DNA from: Macrolepiota albuminosa
Taxonomy: Eukaryota; Basidiomycota; Agaricomycetes; Agaricales; Agaricaceae
DNA length: 64,000 nucleotides
Direction: 5' to 3'
Assembly: GCA_027475525.1 (NCBI GenBank)
Contig: JAMWFC010000105.1
Span: 1 to 64,000 of the forward strand
The translations under genes and the position numbers were made by a program. The stretch's first letter is position 1; each line of letters starts with the position of its first letter. The notes beneath the pieces were generated by a model. That model saw only the letters and a program-made list of their open reading frames with translations, was not told the DNA's origin and did no database searches. Shown here piece after piece: positions 11,080-22,558 of the stretch.

Positions 11080-14000
11080 CACTAGTGATAGTCCACGCAG
11101 CATCCAGCTCGATTTGGGTGTCATCACCGTGCTCAAGTGTTCGCGGATAAAACGATACCTAATGTCAATATGTTTCGATCTAGAAGTTATTGAGTCCGAG
11201 TTCGCAATATCAAGGGCACTTCGGTTGTCACAAAGAATTGGGAAAGGTCGTGGGATTGGTAAGTTGAGGGAAGTGAGAAGATAGTGAATGGATAAAGCTT
11301 CCCGCATGGCATGAGATAGAGCCATGTACTCCGCTTCCGTCGAGGATAATGCTATTGTACGTTGCTTGACCAAGGACCAAGATATGAGACTAGAATATAA
11401 AAAGAATGCGTAACCGGTGATGCTCTTCCTGGTCGCAGAGTCCGATGCCCAGTCCACATCAACTGCTCCAAAATCTCCTGGGAGAAGAAGTTTAGTGGGT
11501 GGATCCATAGTTGTACGCGAGAAATTGAATTCTATCGCATAATCCTTTGTGCCCAGGAGATAACGCAAGACTCTCTTGGCTGCCAGGAGATGAGCTCGTG
11601 TCGGATTCGAATTATACTGCCCCAGAGACATCGCCGTAAAAGCCAAATCTGGTCGTGTGCATAAGCTGAGATAGAGTATGGACCCCACAAGCCGTTGATA
11701 GTGAATCTTGATATTGTCATCCGCTATCTCCGGAATCGCATTCGCTGGTGGGTCCGGAAGATCGTCCAGTTTGCCAATTAGCGGCAGTGATAGAGGTGTA
11801 GCATCCATCAAGCGATACGTCGTTAATAGATCCAAAATGTATCCCTTTTGTGACAACCATAGTTTCTTCATGCCCCTATCCCTGTCTATACGGATACCCA
11901 GATATAGGGATGCTGCGCTGGAGTCTTTGACTTGAAAATGTTTATTCATTTCACCAATGATCCAGTCGTATAACTCCTTCGAGTTCGTAACATTGAGTCC
12001 ATCGTCCACATGAATGCATATAATGATAAAGAGATCCTGTCCGTTTGATGGTTTCGGAATCGAATGGTGTGGGGGCGAAGAAAAAGTGCCAAAGAAAACT
12101 GCGTGGTCGACTTCACAGCGTGTCAACCCAATACCCTCCAAGACTTCTCTCAACAGATTGTACCACTCCCTCAATGATTGTTTCAGTCCATAAATTGCAC
12201 GAAGAAGTTTGTTGACCTTCTTTGGATCGTTGTCTGAGAATCCTGGAATCTGTTTACAGTATAATTCGTGTGTGAGCGGTGCATTGAGGAACGCTGTCTT
12301 GACATCGAATGAAAATATTTCAAGATCATTCATCGTGGCATATGCCAGAACTATCCAAATACTAGTCATTTTAGCCACCGGAGCATATGTTGATCCATAG
12401 TCTTCGGGTCGCTGGCTGAATCCTTGTGCTACAAGCCTAGCCTTCTCTTTCCCCTTGATAATAGTTCCGTCTGGGTTATATTTAAAAGCGTAGACCCATC
12501 GAACTCCTATAGCTTTCTTTCCTTCTGGTAGCGTCGTAGATATAAAGACTCCTTGTTCTTTTAAACTGTTGACTTCTTCTTCCATTGCTCACCACCAAAC
12601 CTTTGAGTCAGTCCTTCTCATCGCTTCCCAAAAGTTTTCTGGAGCCTTTGTCAGATCTTGATCCTGATGTTCAGTATGAAATGGTGGAGTGTCATTACCA
12701 TATGTCATGTAAGCTTTAAAATCAAAAATGGTTTGATCCTCAAGATCTGTTAGATCATCCATTGTTTCTGGAAATGATGCTGATTTTATCCACGATTCAA
12801 TGTCTAGTATTGCCGAAAGACTTTGATGTGGTTCCAACCTCGCATTACGATCTGCTCAGAGTTTGGTGAGCCTCTCATTCCTCTTTGCTACGTCCTCAAA
12901 GAATGTTCTCCCTGCCTCTGTTTGCCGAATTTGTCGTTTAGGTCTCTGACATTCTTCTATAGGCGGCAAAGATTGAGAGTGACTGTCCGGCAGAACGTCA
13001 GGTGTCTGTAAAGAGTGATCTGATGGCGATGAATGAGATGTCAAAGGAATAGATTGATTTGTGCTAGTCGGCATCCCTGGGAACAGTTTTCCTCGAGTAT
13101 TTTCATTGAATATAATGTCTCTTGAGAAGAAATATCGACCATTTAGGTCACGTACTCGCCAGCCCACTCGGTTTTTGTCATAACCCACAAAGATTGCTTC
13201 AAACCTCTTTGAATCTCCTTTTCTTCTCGTCTCCTTCGGACTCAATACGAAACATTGGCAACCCCATACCCGAAGATGCGATAAATCCGGTTTAACCCCT
13301 TCAAGCATCTCATACGGAGTCATAAGACCTGGCAGTGTTGTTGTCGGTAATCTGTTCCGAAGATACTGCGCTGTCAGAACAGCATCTCCTAGGAAAGACA
13401 TCGGTAACCCTGATTCTGCCATCAAAGTTTGTGCCGTATCTTCAATGGTGCGTATGTATCTCTCTGCTTTGCCGTTTTGTTGATGTGCGTAAGGTGCTGT
13501 CGCTTGTATCACAATCCCCTTTTCTACCAGATAGTCTCGCAATTTACCCTCAACAAACTCCTTCGCTCCGTCACAACAGACATTCTTAACTTTGTTCCCT
13601 GATTTTAGCTCTAATTTGGACTGTACTTTCTTGAAATGATGTAATGCTTGATTCTTCCTAGAGAGTAGTTCCGTACGTCCAATATTGGTAAAATCGTCCA
13701 GTATTGAGTGAAAATGACTCATATTGCCATTCAAAAATCTCGTAGGAAATGGACCACAAGAGTCCATGTGCAGTAATTCCCCGATGCTGTCTGCTCGATG
13801 TTCATTATTGTCGTATGGTCGTGCTGGCTGTTTGCCAATGATACACGGAATACACTGTGCGTTCTTGAACTTGCCTGAGTATTCAACCCCAGTAACAAAG
13901 TTCTTTGTCAACATCATTCATGTGGTTTCTTTCGCTGGATGACCCATATGCCTATGCCAGAGTTCCGGTGTGATAGGTACATTTGGAAAGGAGACAGGAG

Positions 14001-15499
14001 CGTGTCCAAGAGCTGAAAAAGAGATATCCTCATCTGAATGTGGTAGCACAAAGTCACAATATAGGAACGAGAGCCTCTTATGCACCATCACTATTAGAGA
14101 TTTACCAGAGAGATGCTTTGAAGTCGAAGGAAAAAACAGAGATGTGGAATCCTTTTTGAATATCAACTTCATGTCATTTTCCACCATCAATCCAACGGAT
14201 AGTAAATTTATGGGAACATCTGGCGCGTGCAAACAATCTTTCAAGACGAGAATAACATTCTTTCCATCAATGTGAGTCCAAAACTTGACGTCACCACGAG
14301 CAAGTGTGTTAAGCGTGCCACAGTTGGCCGTACCGACAGGAACTGCCTGTTCCGGATGATATGTCCAGAAAAAACGTTTGTCTTTGATGATGTGTGCCGT
14401 ACAACCCGAGTCGAGTATGGAGTTGAATTTAGAAGTGATGGATGCTAAGGCAATCGGCGTTATGGAGCTTACAAACGCCAGATATAGAGCCGAGTCATCT
14501 AACTCAGTGGAATCGGTATAAAGATGGAAATCACTGTCATTTTCTTCGATCTCTTCAACCATATGAAGTACAGCAGTATCAAGTTCTTCGGTAATAAATG
14601 TTTGTGGAGGAGATAATGGTTCTGTAACAGGTCCGTTCGAAACAGCAACATTGGCTTTAGGTCGATTCATAGTATCCCTTGTGCCCTCCATCGTATTTCC
14701 CTGTCTCTGAATGGTGTCATTTTGAGTAGGTGTAGATGTCGTAGATGAAGCAGGATTGTTCTTCTGGGTATTTGGTAATTTAGTATGTGATTGTGATGCA
14801 GCCTGGCGCCAACGGACATCAATGTCGATTTCTAAGATGGCATCCGCTAGCGTGAAGAAATCAAACAATCCATCGGGATTGCCGTCCCATGATCTCCTCA
14901 CCTCCTCACGCAGTACATTGTAGGCACGATGGTCCGGAATCCCATCCATGAACCTCTGGATTCTTTCGTAATGCGTGAAGTCCCAAGGCGTTGTTGACAA
15001 CTGATTGACCACAATTCTCCAGGACTGAACATAAGAGGGAATTGCATTCGCCGCACAAGATAAGCGAAGAACAGAATCTTTAATCTGCTGCGCAGACGCC
15101 GCGCTGCCCACACTAAAATGTTTCCACAGAAAATCTAGAAGATCACGCGAAGTCCACGACGGAAAGTTGTAGGGACCACTACGAGCTGGTGGCAATGAGT
15201 TGAAAATATCGGCGGAAAGTCTGCCAGAAATAACATATGAGCAGATGTTGTCATTACGCCAAAATTCTTTATATGCCGCCTGCTCCATCTGTGTCTGATG
15301 TGGTGGATATGGGGGTGGGAGAGCAAGTCGACACGTGGGATCAAAAGGTGCGCCTGGTGGAGGAATAGGACAAACATAGCCGTTCAGACCTAAATGGTCA
15401 ATGAGTGCTAAGACCGGATTAATCCATGTTCCCCAGTCCGCAGCAGACGTAAAGCGAGGTATCGTAGTCAGGGATGGTAGTTTGGAATCTAAAGTCGTC

Positions 15500-15654
15500 G
15501 AAGCTATAGGACGAAGATTATGCTGTGGATGAGGGATGGGGTGTTGAATAATGTAGTGTTGATGTCCCAAGGCTGTGAAGCTATAGGACGAAGATTATGC
15601 TGTGGATGAGGGATGGGGTGTTGAATAATGTAGTGTTGATGTCCTAAGGCTGTA
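15500..15654. repeat. 77-bp tandem duplication in copia-A gag
   Basis: The unit beginning AAGCTATAGGACGAAGATTA occurs at 15501 and again at 15578, an exact 77-bp period, with two C/T or G/A differences near the end of the copies. 77 is not a multiple of three, so it shifts the gag frame. Confidence 0.95.
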
Positions 15655-16539
15655 TGCGGTTGAAACGCTGGGTCAGCGTGTGGAATATCCTGTTGCATAC
15701 CAACAAAATTGTCCTGTATAGGAATGTCTGGAATAACAGGAATGTGTGGCATCTGTTGTTGAGGAGGAACCACCTGAGGAACAGGTTGAAAAGGAACATG
15801 AGGGGGTGTATGAAAACCTGGATGTGCTCGATGCAGGATAGGTTGTTGAATTTGAGGCGAATGCGGCACCGGTGGTGGTGTCATGTTTAAGAATACAGAA
15901 GGCGGTCAAAATAGCTGAACAGGAGGAACAGGAAGAGGAGTATGCGGGGTAAAAGTCTGACGAAAAACAGATGGGGGTTGAGAAAGAACCCTTGGTAACG
16001 GAGAAGGTGGTGTAATAGGAGAATTATGCTGAGGATGCGATGCAATATTGGTGGTATTTGTAGGAAAAACAGGATTCAATGGTACATGTACAACAGGAGT
16101 CTGAGAAAGAGGAGTATGAATAAGAACAGGAGAAGACCGGATTGGAATCGACGCATATAAAGGATTATTTTGGGGTGAATGAGAAGAAAATTGTGGAGGA
16201 ATTGGTGTAACTGATTTATGATTCAAGTAACCGCTCCATAAAACCGAAGTAGCTTGAGGGATGAAAGATCTCAATGGTCCAGAAGCTGTATGCGTAACAG
16301 AAGATAAGGAATTCGAAGTCTCAGCAGGAAAGGATTGTAAATGAGGGGGTAGGTTGCAAGAGAACCCAGATTGAGGAGCAGAATCTACTGGAGCGATCCA
16401 TGGTACCGGACGTGAAGACAACGCGGCAGCCTGATGCGGATTACGATGATGTTGGAACAGATCAGTCATGATGACCGCCCAACGATACGATAAACTATCC
16501 CCAGTTATGCAGATAATACCAGCGAAGTCGAGAGAAAAA

Positions 16540-16550
16540 GGCCCATAACC
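16540..16550 (-). other. Primer binding site of copia-A (half tRNA-iMet type)
   Basis: Directly inside the 5' LTR, the minus strand reads GGTTATGGGCC. Its complement GGCCCATAACC matches the anticodon arm of initiator tRNA-Met (...GGCUCAUAACC...) except one G-U wobble. This is the half-tRNA priming used by Drosophila copia and yeast Ty5, not the usual CCA-end priming. Confidence 0.75.
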
Positions 16551-16832
16551 TGTTGTGCCAGATCTGATAACTAGTTAAACAAAACAGAAAACCTCAGTGT
16601 CCGTCAAGGTGATAGTGAACAACTTATATTATAATACCTAGTTAAACAAAACAGAACTGTATCGTACACAATGAGTCTAACACGAATTGATGAGGAAGGA
16701 AAAATTAAGCACTCACAACCTCAGTGTCCGTCAAGGTGATAGTGAACAACTGAGGTTGAGTAATGCGTCAACGCGAGTATATGCTGATGATCATGTGACC
16801 ACTAAGTAGCTGACTTTCCAGTCAGGATAACA
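16551..16832 (-). repeat. copia-A 5' LTR
   Basis: 282 bp, partner of the LTR at 9694; the element's promoter should lie here, reading leftward. It carries the same internal duplicated block and the 10-bp stem at 16716-16725 / 16749-16758. It is followed by the target duplication TATAC at 16833-16837. Confidence 0.95.
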
Positions 16833-16837
16833 TATAC

Positions 16838-17199
16838 CTGGTATCATTGTCAACAGGTACATAGACAAATATGAGTCGTTATACTACAGACTGAGTATCG
16901 TTGTCAACAGTGATTTTACAAATAATATAACGATACAAAAATGTCGACACTGCCAAAACTAATTTGTACAATGAGGGAGGTCACAAACCAATCCCAAAGG
17001 TTGAGGTGGTAACCACCCAATCTAGTGTCATTGAAAAGACAGAAGTTAGTGATTGTTAAGTATGAATGAATGTACTGTGTGTTGGGATATCACACTTTGT
17101 GATATACCAAAAGGGTGCCACAAGCACAATGGCTAGGGCTACCACTCTGACAACTGCTTTGTCTGCAGGACACATATATAGTTACACGGACAGATCATT
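16838..17199. other. No gene seen between copia-A and the gypsy relic
   Basis: About 360 bp of AT-rich sequence. TTATACTACAGACTGAG at about 16881 repeats part of the hairpin region at 9627-9643, suggesting fragments of the same older repeat on both sides of copia-A. No open frame looks coding. Confidence 0.4.
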
Positions 17200-18010
17200 G
17201 CAGACACATTTGGTGCATTCTAGAATGGCTCTAAGAGCACAACCTCTATGCCAAGCTCAAGAAGTATTCCTTCCACACCACAGAGATTGAGTATCTTGGT
17301 GTTATCATATCCTTAGATAGCATTTGCATGGATCTCCACAAGATTGAGGCCATTGTTAATTGGCTGCAGCCCTGGAATGTCAAGGAAGTACAGTCTTTCC
17401 TGAGTTTTGCTAACTTCTACTGGAGGTTTATAGACAATCATTCCAGCATTACAAAACCCCTCAACCAGCTTATGTGCAAGGACATTACATGGAACTGAGA
17501 TAGTAAGTGTCAGAGTGTCTTTAACCTGCTCAAGGAGGCCTTCACTACTGCCTCCATACTCCAGCACTATGACCCTGCCCTCTCAATCATCCTCAAGTGC
17601 AACACCTCTGACTATGCCATTGCTGGGATCCTCTTGCAGATGGAGCTTAACAGCAGAGAACTCCTAGCCCATTGCTTTCTACACCTGATCTATAATCAGC
17701 ACAGAGCTCAACTACAACATTTATGACAAGGAACTTTTTGCCATTGTTGAAGCTTTCAAGCAGTGGCATGCCTACCTTGAGGGAGCCTAGCACTGGATAT
17801 AGATCTATTTGGATCACAACAACCTCCAGTACCTCACAATAACCAAGCAGCTTAGTCAATGACAAGCCTGCTAGTCTGAGACCCTTTCAGAGTATGACTT
17901 CATGATCTAGTACCATCTGGAATGACTCAGAGCCAAGCCCAACACCTTCACCTGACAACTCCATGTCTATTTCACACCTAAGGCAGGACACTTCATGCTT
18001 CTTGATGGCA
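17200..18010 (+). pseudogene. Ty3/gypsy RT-RNase H relic
   Basis: Plus-strand translation in shifting frames gives a typical gypsy stretch: KHNLYAKLKKYSFHTTEIEY (about 17235), LGVIISLDSICMDLHKIEAI, then the RT-RNase H linker with FLSFANFYWRFIDNHSSITK, and RNase H start at about 17590 with CNTSDYAIAGILLQ. Several stops and frameshifts break it. No LTR or integrase could be tied to it. It is a decayed fragment, without promoter or function. Confidence 0.8.
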
Positions 18011-18123
18011 CTTTAGGGGGGTTATCTGTGCTTACAGTAAGTACCCTAAGACATCAGGAGGTTGGACGGTCTTGCTTCTATTTACCAAAATAGCACCTCC
18101 TGAGATCCCCAATCTACTGTTAT

Positions 18124-18183
18124 ACCTCCATACCTCCATACCTTTAAACCTCCATACCCTCATACCCTCATACCTCTCAACCT
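18124..18183. repeat. CCTCCATAC / CCCTCATAC minisatellite
   Basis: About six degenerate copies of a 9-10 bp unit (CCTCCATAC turning into CCCTCATAC). Confidence 0.8.
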
Positions 18184-18251
18184 CCTCCCTGACAATGAAC
18201 ATAGATACTATTATTATTATACTTGACAAATCTCAATTGTAACTGCTATCG

Positions 18252-21200
18252 ATGGCCCCACCCAAGTACCCAACACACTCTCAACAGCCCATGACTACTG
18301 GTTTAGGAAAACATTTCACGAGTCTGATTAAACATCGCAACAGAAAGAAAACAACCACCTGTGTCGATTCCATGGGGAGAGAGGAGGAAATTTTGAGGCT
18401 GAAGGCCAAAATTGAAAATCTCAAGAGACAGGCAGCAGGTCTTGTCGATCCTTTGCCTGTCACATCCCATGATGATTCTATGGACATACACCAACCTCCC
18501 GCTTCTAGTGAACCTGCTGTCAATGCACACGCACATAATCCAATCAATGACAATTTGCTCCCTGGTTCATAATGCATTGATATACCTCAAGAGGACAAGC
18601 GTGTTCCACGCTGTACTGTGCCAAATCAGGCTGCAAAGGACTTATATTCAAACTGGATGAATATTCTAGAACACCTTGTGAACCCCTACTAGAGTACATC
18701 TCCAATTCCATTGACAAGATTCTGGAGAGGATTTTCAGCCTAAATGCAAGGTGCAGGACCAGTGGTTTGTGTATAACAAAGACAAACAAAGTACTGTGTC
18801 TGTTCCAGGACTGTGCGTTTTCATATCTCTCAGACCTAACTAATAGCTCATTGGTCTACCAAGATTTTCAAAAGCTCTTTGTCAACTGGTGCAGCTGTGA
18901 AGACCTTCCTTCTGTCCTTGTAGCAAATGGTTTATTCCTGACTGCCCCCTTACATCCTCATATGGCCATTTTTGTCCATCTCCTCGACTTCTACCATGCT
19001 CTCTTCAAAAAATTGTGTGATGCTGTCAATGCAATAGCAGGTGCTCTGAACATATTCTATAGACATTGGAGTTTTGTTATTATGGACAAAAAAGTACGTC
19101 TACACTGTCCCAAAGCAAGGTGGCATTCACATTTGCTAATGACTTTATATACAGGGTGTACCGATTCAAGACACGTTCTGTCGAGGTTTTGGTTACACAG
19201 TGCAGTGGTATGACAACTTACAACTCTGTATGGAAAAGCAAGTAGATGCAGCTGTTCTTGATGCCAACATTTGGATACAGAGTCATACAAGTGACACTCC
19301 CACTGAAATTGATATTCGGCTGCCCAACTCTTCTCCACTCTCATTGCTGCATTTGCCCCCTGAAAGTCACCCTATGATGCTGAACTCTAGTGCTTTCTTA
19401 GAACTTCTGATGCAGTCGCAGTCTCAATTATATCCTGGCAGATGCACACAAATCCTATGACAGCAGTGCCCATGTTGCTTTGGAGGTAGTCTCTTTGGGC
19501 GATCTTTGGAACACGAGTAGATGTTTTTGAAGACTTTGGGTGGAATACTCTTGACTTATATCAAAACATTTAAAGGTGGGGATATTCAAGTATGTCTCAA
19601 TGGTAACTTTAACCATTGTCATTTATGGTCTGCCAGAGATTCGCCCCACTTTTATGATCCTGCCTATATCATTCCAAAGGAGTACGTTGACAAGATTGGC
19701 AAGCGTATAGAAGGTCATCGAGCTCCACGTAAGCCCTGGCACTGCTGTAAACCTTTAGTGCCTGATGAAGCAATCAATGAGTGTGAATCATCACACATTG
19801 CTGGCAACAGCTCCAACATCAAGACCAATATAGAAAGATTTGATGATGGCGGTCTCATGGCTCTTGTATGTCGGCATGATATACCCATATTCCTGGCAAA
19901 CATTAACACTCCTGGAGAGCAACAGAAGTATGCGGTAGCGATGCTCCAGTATCTTTTTACTTTGATTCCCTCACAAGCGACTGTGGCTGCACTATATGAC
20001 ATGGGATGTGTGCTGAATCAAAGCTTTCAGGCTGTAAGTTATTCTACTACATCTCTACTTCATGGTAATCATTAAATTTTCTAGTACGACTTCCTGTCAG
20101 CTGATATTGTTGAGCGGCTACTTTTAGCAACAAGTGTCATGCATTCTTTTGTGCATCAATGGGCCTGCCAGATTGTGAATAATCCTCAAATTAGAACAGG
20201 TTTAGGCTTAACAGATGGCGAAGGGGTTGAACGCCTGTGGTCGAGGATAAGGAAACTGATAGCAGTAACCAGGACATGTGTGTCAGGTTCCGCTGAGTCG
20301 GGGGCTTTCCAGGAAAGCAATCGCCCTTACAATGCGGACTTGACCTACAGATACTTGGGTGTCTGGAACTCCGGGGCTAGGACTCCAGGGTTCAAGATGC
20401 GGGCAGGGGTAATCCCAGGAGAGGGAACCTGGTCCAGGGGTTTTGGGTTTCGGGTAGCTGAAGATAGGGTGGGGGTCGAGTCGTGAACCGGAGGTTCTAA
20501 GACGAGACCAAGTCAGTAAGTTAAAGTCGCGAAGTGCATACCAATCTTAGAGCACGCGATTATCCAAGCGTGCCAGTCAAGCATGCCAGTCAATGCGTAC
20601 CAGTCAAGTAGAGGGCACGCAACAATTCAAGTAACCAAGTTAAAGCAGTGTAATATCAAGACTGATGAATACAACAGGGAACTACGCTATAAGTACTACA
20701 GGACCGGGTCTCGGGGTTCCGGGGTGTCTGGGATGGGTTCCGGGGGTCATTGAGTAGCAGGCAGGGACTGTATACCTGGATCGCACGTGTGGGGCGCGCG
20801 ATCAATTGGTGCAGAGGGAGCTGTGATGCGTGATGCGCATGATCCAATCGTTGATCGGGGCTGGTGGTGGCTGATGGCAGTCCTTGATGCGTGTGATGGC
20901 GGTGTCGGTAGCCGAGATGGCGGGGCATGTCCTGTGGGGTCGGAGGAAGGGTCCCGGATGGTGTTCTGGGGGTGTCCTGGGGTGGGTCCAGAGGGGAGGG
21001 GTCATGACAATGTGGTGTTCATATCTTCATAACTCACCTTATTTCAGACTCTGACAAATTCTTTTAGTGATCTCGCTGCCTTTACATTGTTGATCAACAA
21101 GTGGCTTCTATTGGTGTTGAGTTGCACAATGACCTTGGTGCATAGATTCGCTGCCGGCTCAACAAAGGTGTGCAGCTTCAAGGCACCAAGACATGCCAAC

Positions 21201-22558
21201 TTTTGCAATTGTATGGGATTGAAGAAGCAGTATTACAGTCTGAATGGAAACTCCAACAAGTGTCTGAGCTGTTGGTTAGGGCTTGTGAGTTTTTGCCTCT
21301 TTTTACAAGCTACGTTCTTACTAAAAAATCATCTATAGAAGCACCTGTTCATCTGAAAAAAGAACTAGATGCTGTTCTGGCATATCAGGGTGATATTCAA
21401 ATGTCTGAAAAAACTCTTCAAGCAACTCAAAATATCTTGTCAAAGGCGATGCCATCAGCTGAATCTTTCAGAATCCTTGCCACCCTTCAAGATAACCATG
21501 AGCAATTGAGAGATGGCCTTGAGCAGCTATTCTTGTCTCTGAGTATTCAGAACTCATATTCAGAACTACACAGTGTTGACTTTGAGTTTGTCAAGTACCT
21601 CCTCATCACTCATGATCTCAAAATAAATGTTCAAAAGTGGGCTATTGAGAGCTTTTTTGAGTGGGAATGGCTGGACCAAGCTTCAGGTGGTCGTGACCAA
21701 GTGATAGATATGTTTTTTTACAACTAGGTATCTCTTTATCTGCTCACAGCTTATTGTAGGTACCAAACTTCATCAGGCTACCTGCACTGCTATCAAAAAA
21801 TGTGCCCCCGTGCTTATAGCCAGGTTACAAAAATACAACAACATTTGTGCAACACTCGCAGCTATGTACAAACCAGAGTGGGCTCTTCCTCTGCCTGAAC
21901 CTCTACCTACTGAGTTATGGCCACTACGCAATGCATTCAACCTGATGGAGAATGTGTGGATCAGTCATCCTACAGAGGAAGTTCTACGCTGGCTGACTGA
22001 TAGTAGAGTGCAAGAAGGTATCCATGCCATGTTAAAAGTAAACCAGTGTGCTGAAGAATATCAATGGCTCCAAATAGAAGCAGCAAACCTTGCTCTGTGG
22101 TTTTATCAGGAACTTGCTCTAATTGAGCCCACAAGTAAGTCTCTCCTGTCATGAATATTCTTTGATGACTCACAATATCAAAATATCAAATAGATACATA
22201 TATTTGTGTTCTTCTTGAACAACACCATGCATGCCTCCTCAATCTTCACTTCCTATGGCCAAGCCCATTCACCCCGCAACATTCTTTTGAAAGCCTTGTC
22301 ACCAAGGCTGCCAAAATGGTGGAGTCTCTTACATCCACTCTTCCTGTAGATAACCCCTCTCTTGGTCACCAACCGCCATCGAGTGTATCATTTGTTTGTC
22401 CAGAACAAGAATACATAGATGTCGAAGATGAAGACAAACAGGCTGACATGAGCACAGAAGAGATTTTGTTTGTTGACTACCTGGAACTGACTACCAAGAA
22501 TGATCAAATAGTCGAAGTTGATGCTGTAGTCCCAGGCATAGATGTATCATTGATTTGA
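18252..22558 (+). pseudogene. KDZ (Kyakuja-Dileera-Zisupton) transposase, decayed and split
   Basis: Fragments in several plus frames follow the agaricomycete KDZ transposase in order. An N-terminal coiled region is at 18370-18460, CTVPNQAAKDLYSNWMNILE at about 18612, then HMAIFVHLLDFYHALFKKLC at about 18958. The catalytic block GGDIQVCLNGNFNHCHL at about 19577 follows, then FYDPAYIIPKEYVDKIGKRI, RHDIPIFLANINTPGEQQKY, ALYDMGCVLNQS, and GLTDGEGVERLWSRIRKLIA at about 20200. After a 729-bp solo LTR the protein resumes at about 21080, with LKKELDAVLAYQGDIQ, FVKYLLITHDLKINVQKWAI and a C-terminal part to about 22558. The family's LDGNF Asp is Asn here (G to A), so it should be catalytically dead even apart from stops and frameshifts. 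Terminal repeats of the element were not located. Confidence 0.88.
20281..21009 (+). mobile_element. Solo LTR (family F) inside the KDZ gene
   Basis: 729 bp starting TGTCAGGTTCCGCTG and ending GGGGTCATGACA, flanked by a perfect 5-bp duplication ATGTG at 20276-20280 and 21010-21014. It is much more GC- and CpG-rich than its surroundings, so it is a recent arrival. It interrupts KDZ directly after the DGEGVERLW block. Orientation is arbitrary because no internal part remains. A decayed relative lies at about 36370-37120 in the opposite orientation. Confidence 0.92.

Larger units (their letters stand above)
10016..16469 (-). pseudogene. copia-A gag-pol polyprotein, interrupted
   Basis: One reading frame in concept. 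Gag starts near 16469 with a long Pro/Gln/Ser-rich N-terminus and includes the UBN2-like segment around 15100-14800. Protease is seen as FNSILDSGCTAHII (about 14390). GAG-pre-integrase begins LWHRHMGH, with the CIPCIIGKQPARP zinc ligands following. Integrase shows LLHMDSCGPFP, VCCDGAKEF and HQQNGKAERYIRT. RT shows KAIGVRWVYAFK, FDVKTAFLNA and the active-site IHVDDGLNV; RNase H shows LSSTEAEYMAL and the terminal ADILTKSLPKDLHYKFIKSLG. In-frame TGA stops are at 15908-15906, 13920-13918, 12858-12856 and 12591-12589. Arithmetic shows that discounting one 77-bp copy (15500-15654) restores the gag/pol phase, and discounting 10209-11086 restores the RNase H phase to the stop at 10018. Confidence 0.93.
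9694..16832 (-). mobile_element. copia-A: complete Ty1/copia LTR retrotransposon (decayed coding region)
   Basis: A 7,139-bp element on the minus strand. Both LTRs are 282 bp, start TG and end CA, and differ at only a few visible positions (for example CCGGATC against CCAGATC, AAACGAAAC against AAACAAAAC; all C/T or G/A type). A perfect 5-bp target duplication TATAC lies at 9689-9693 and 16833-16837. Coding order on the minus strand is gag, protease, GAG-pre-integrase, integrase, RT, RNase H, the Ty1/copia order. Near-identical LTRs say the insertion is fairly recent, yet the ORF has four TGA stops, one 77-bp frame-breaking duplication and an 871-bp insertion. Confidence 0.97.

Noticed and set aside
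12823..14448. Plus-strand open frames across the copia-A integrase and gag region
   Set aside because: Shadows of the minus-strand polyprotein.
18124..18183. A CRISPR-like array
   Set aside because: Short 9-10 bp direct repeats with no spacers; an ordinary minisatellite in a eukaryotic genome.
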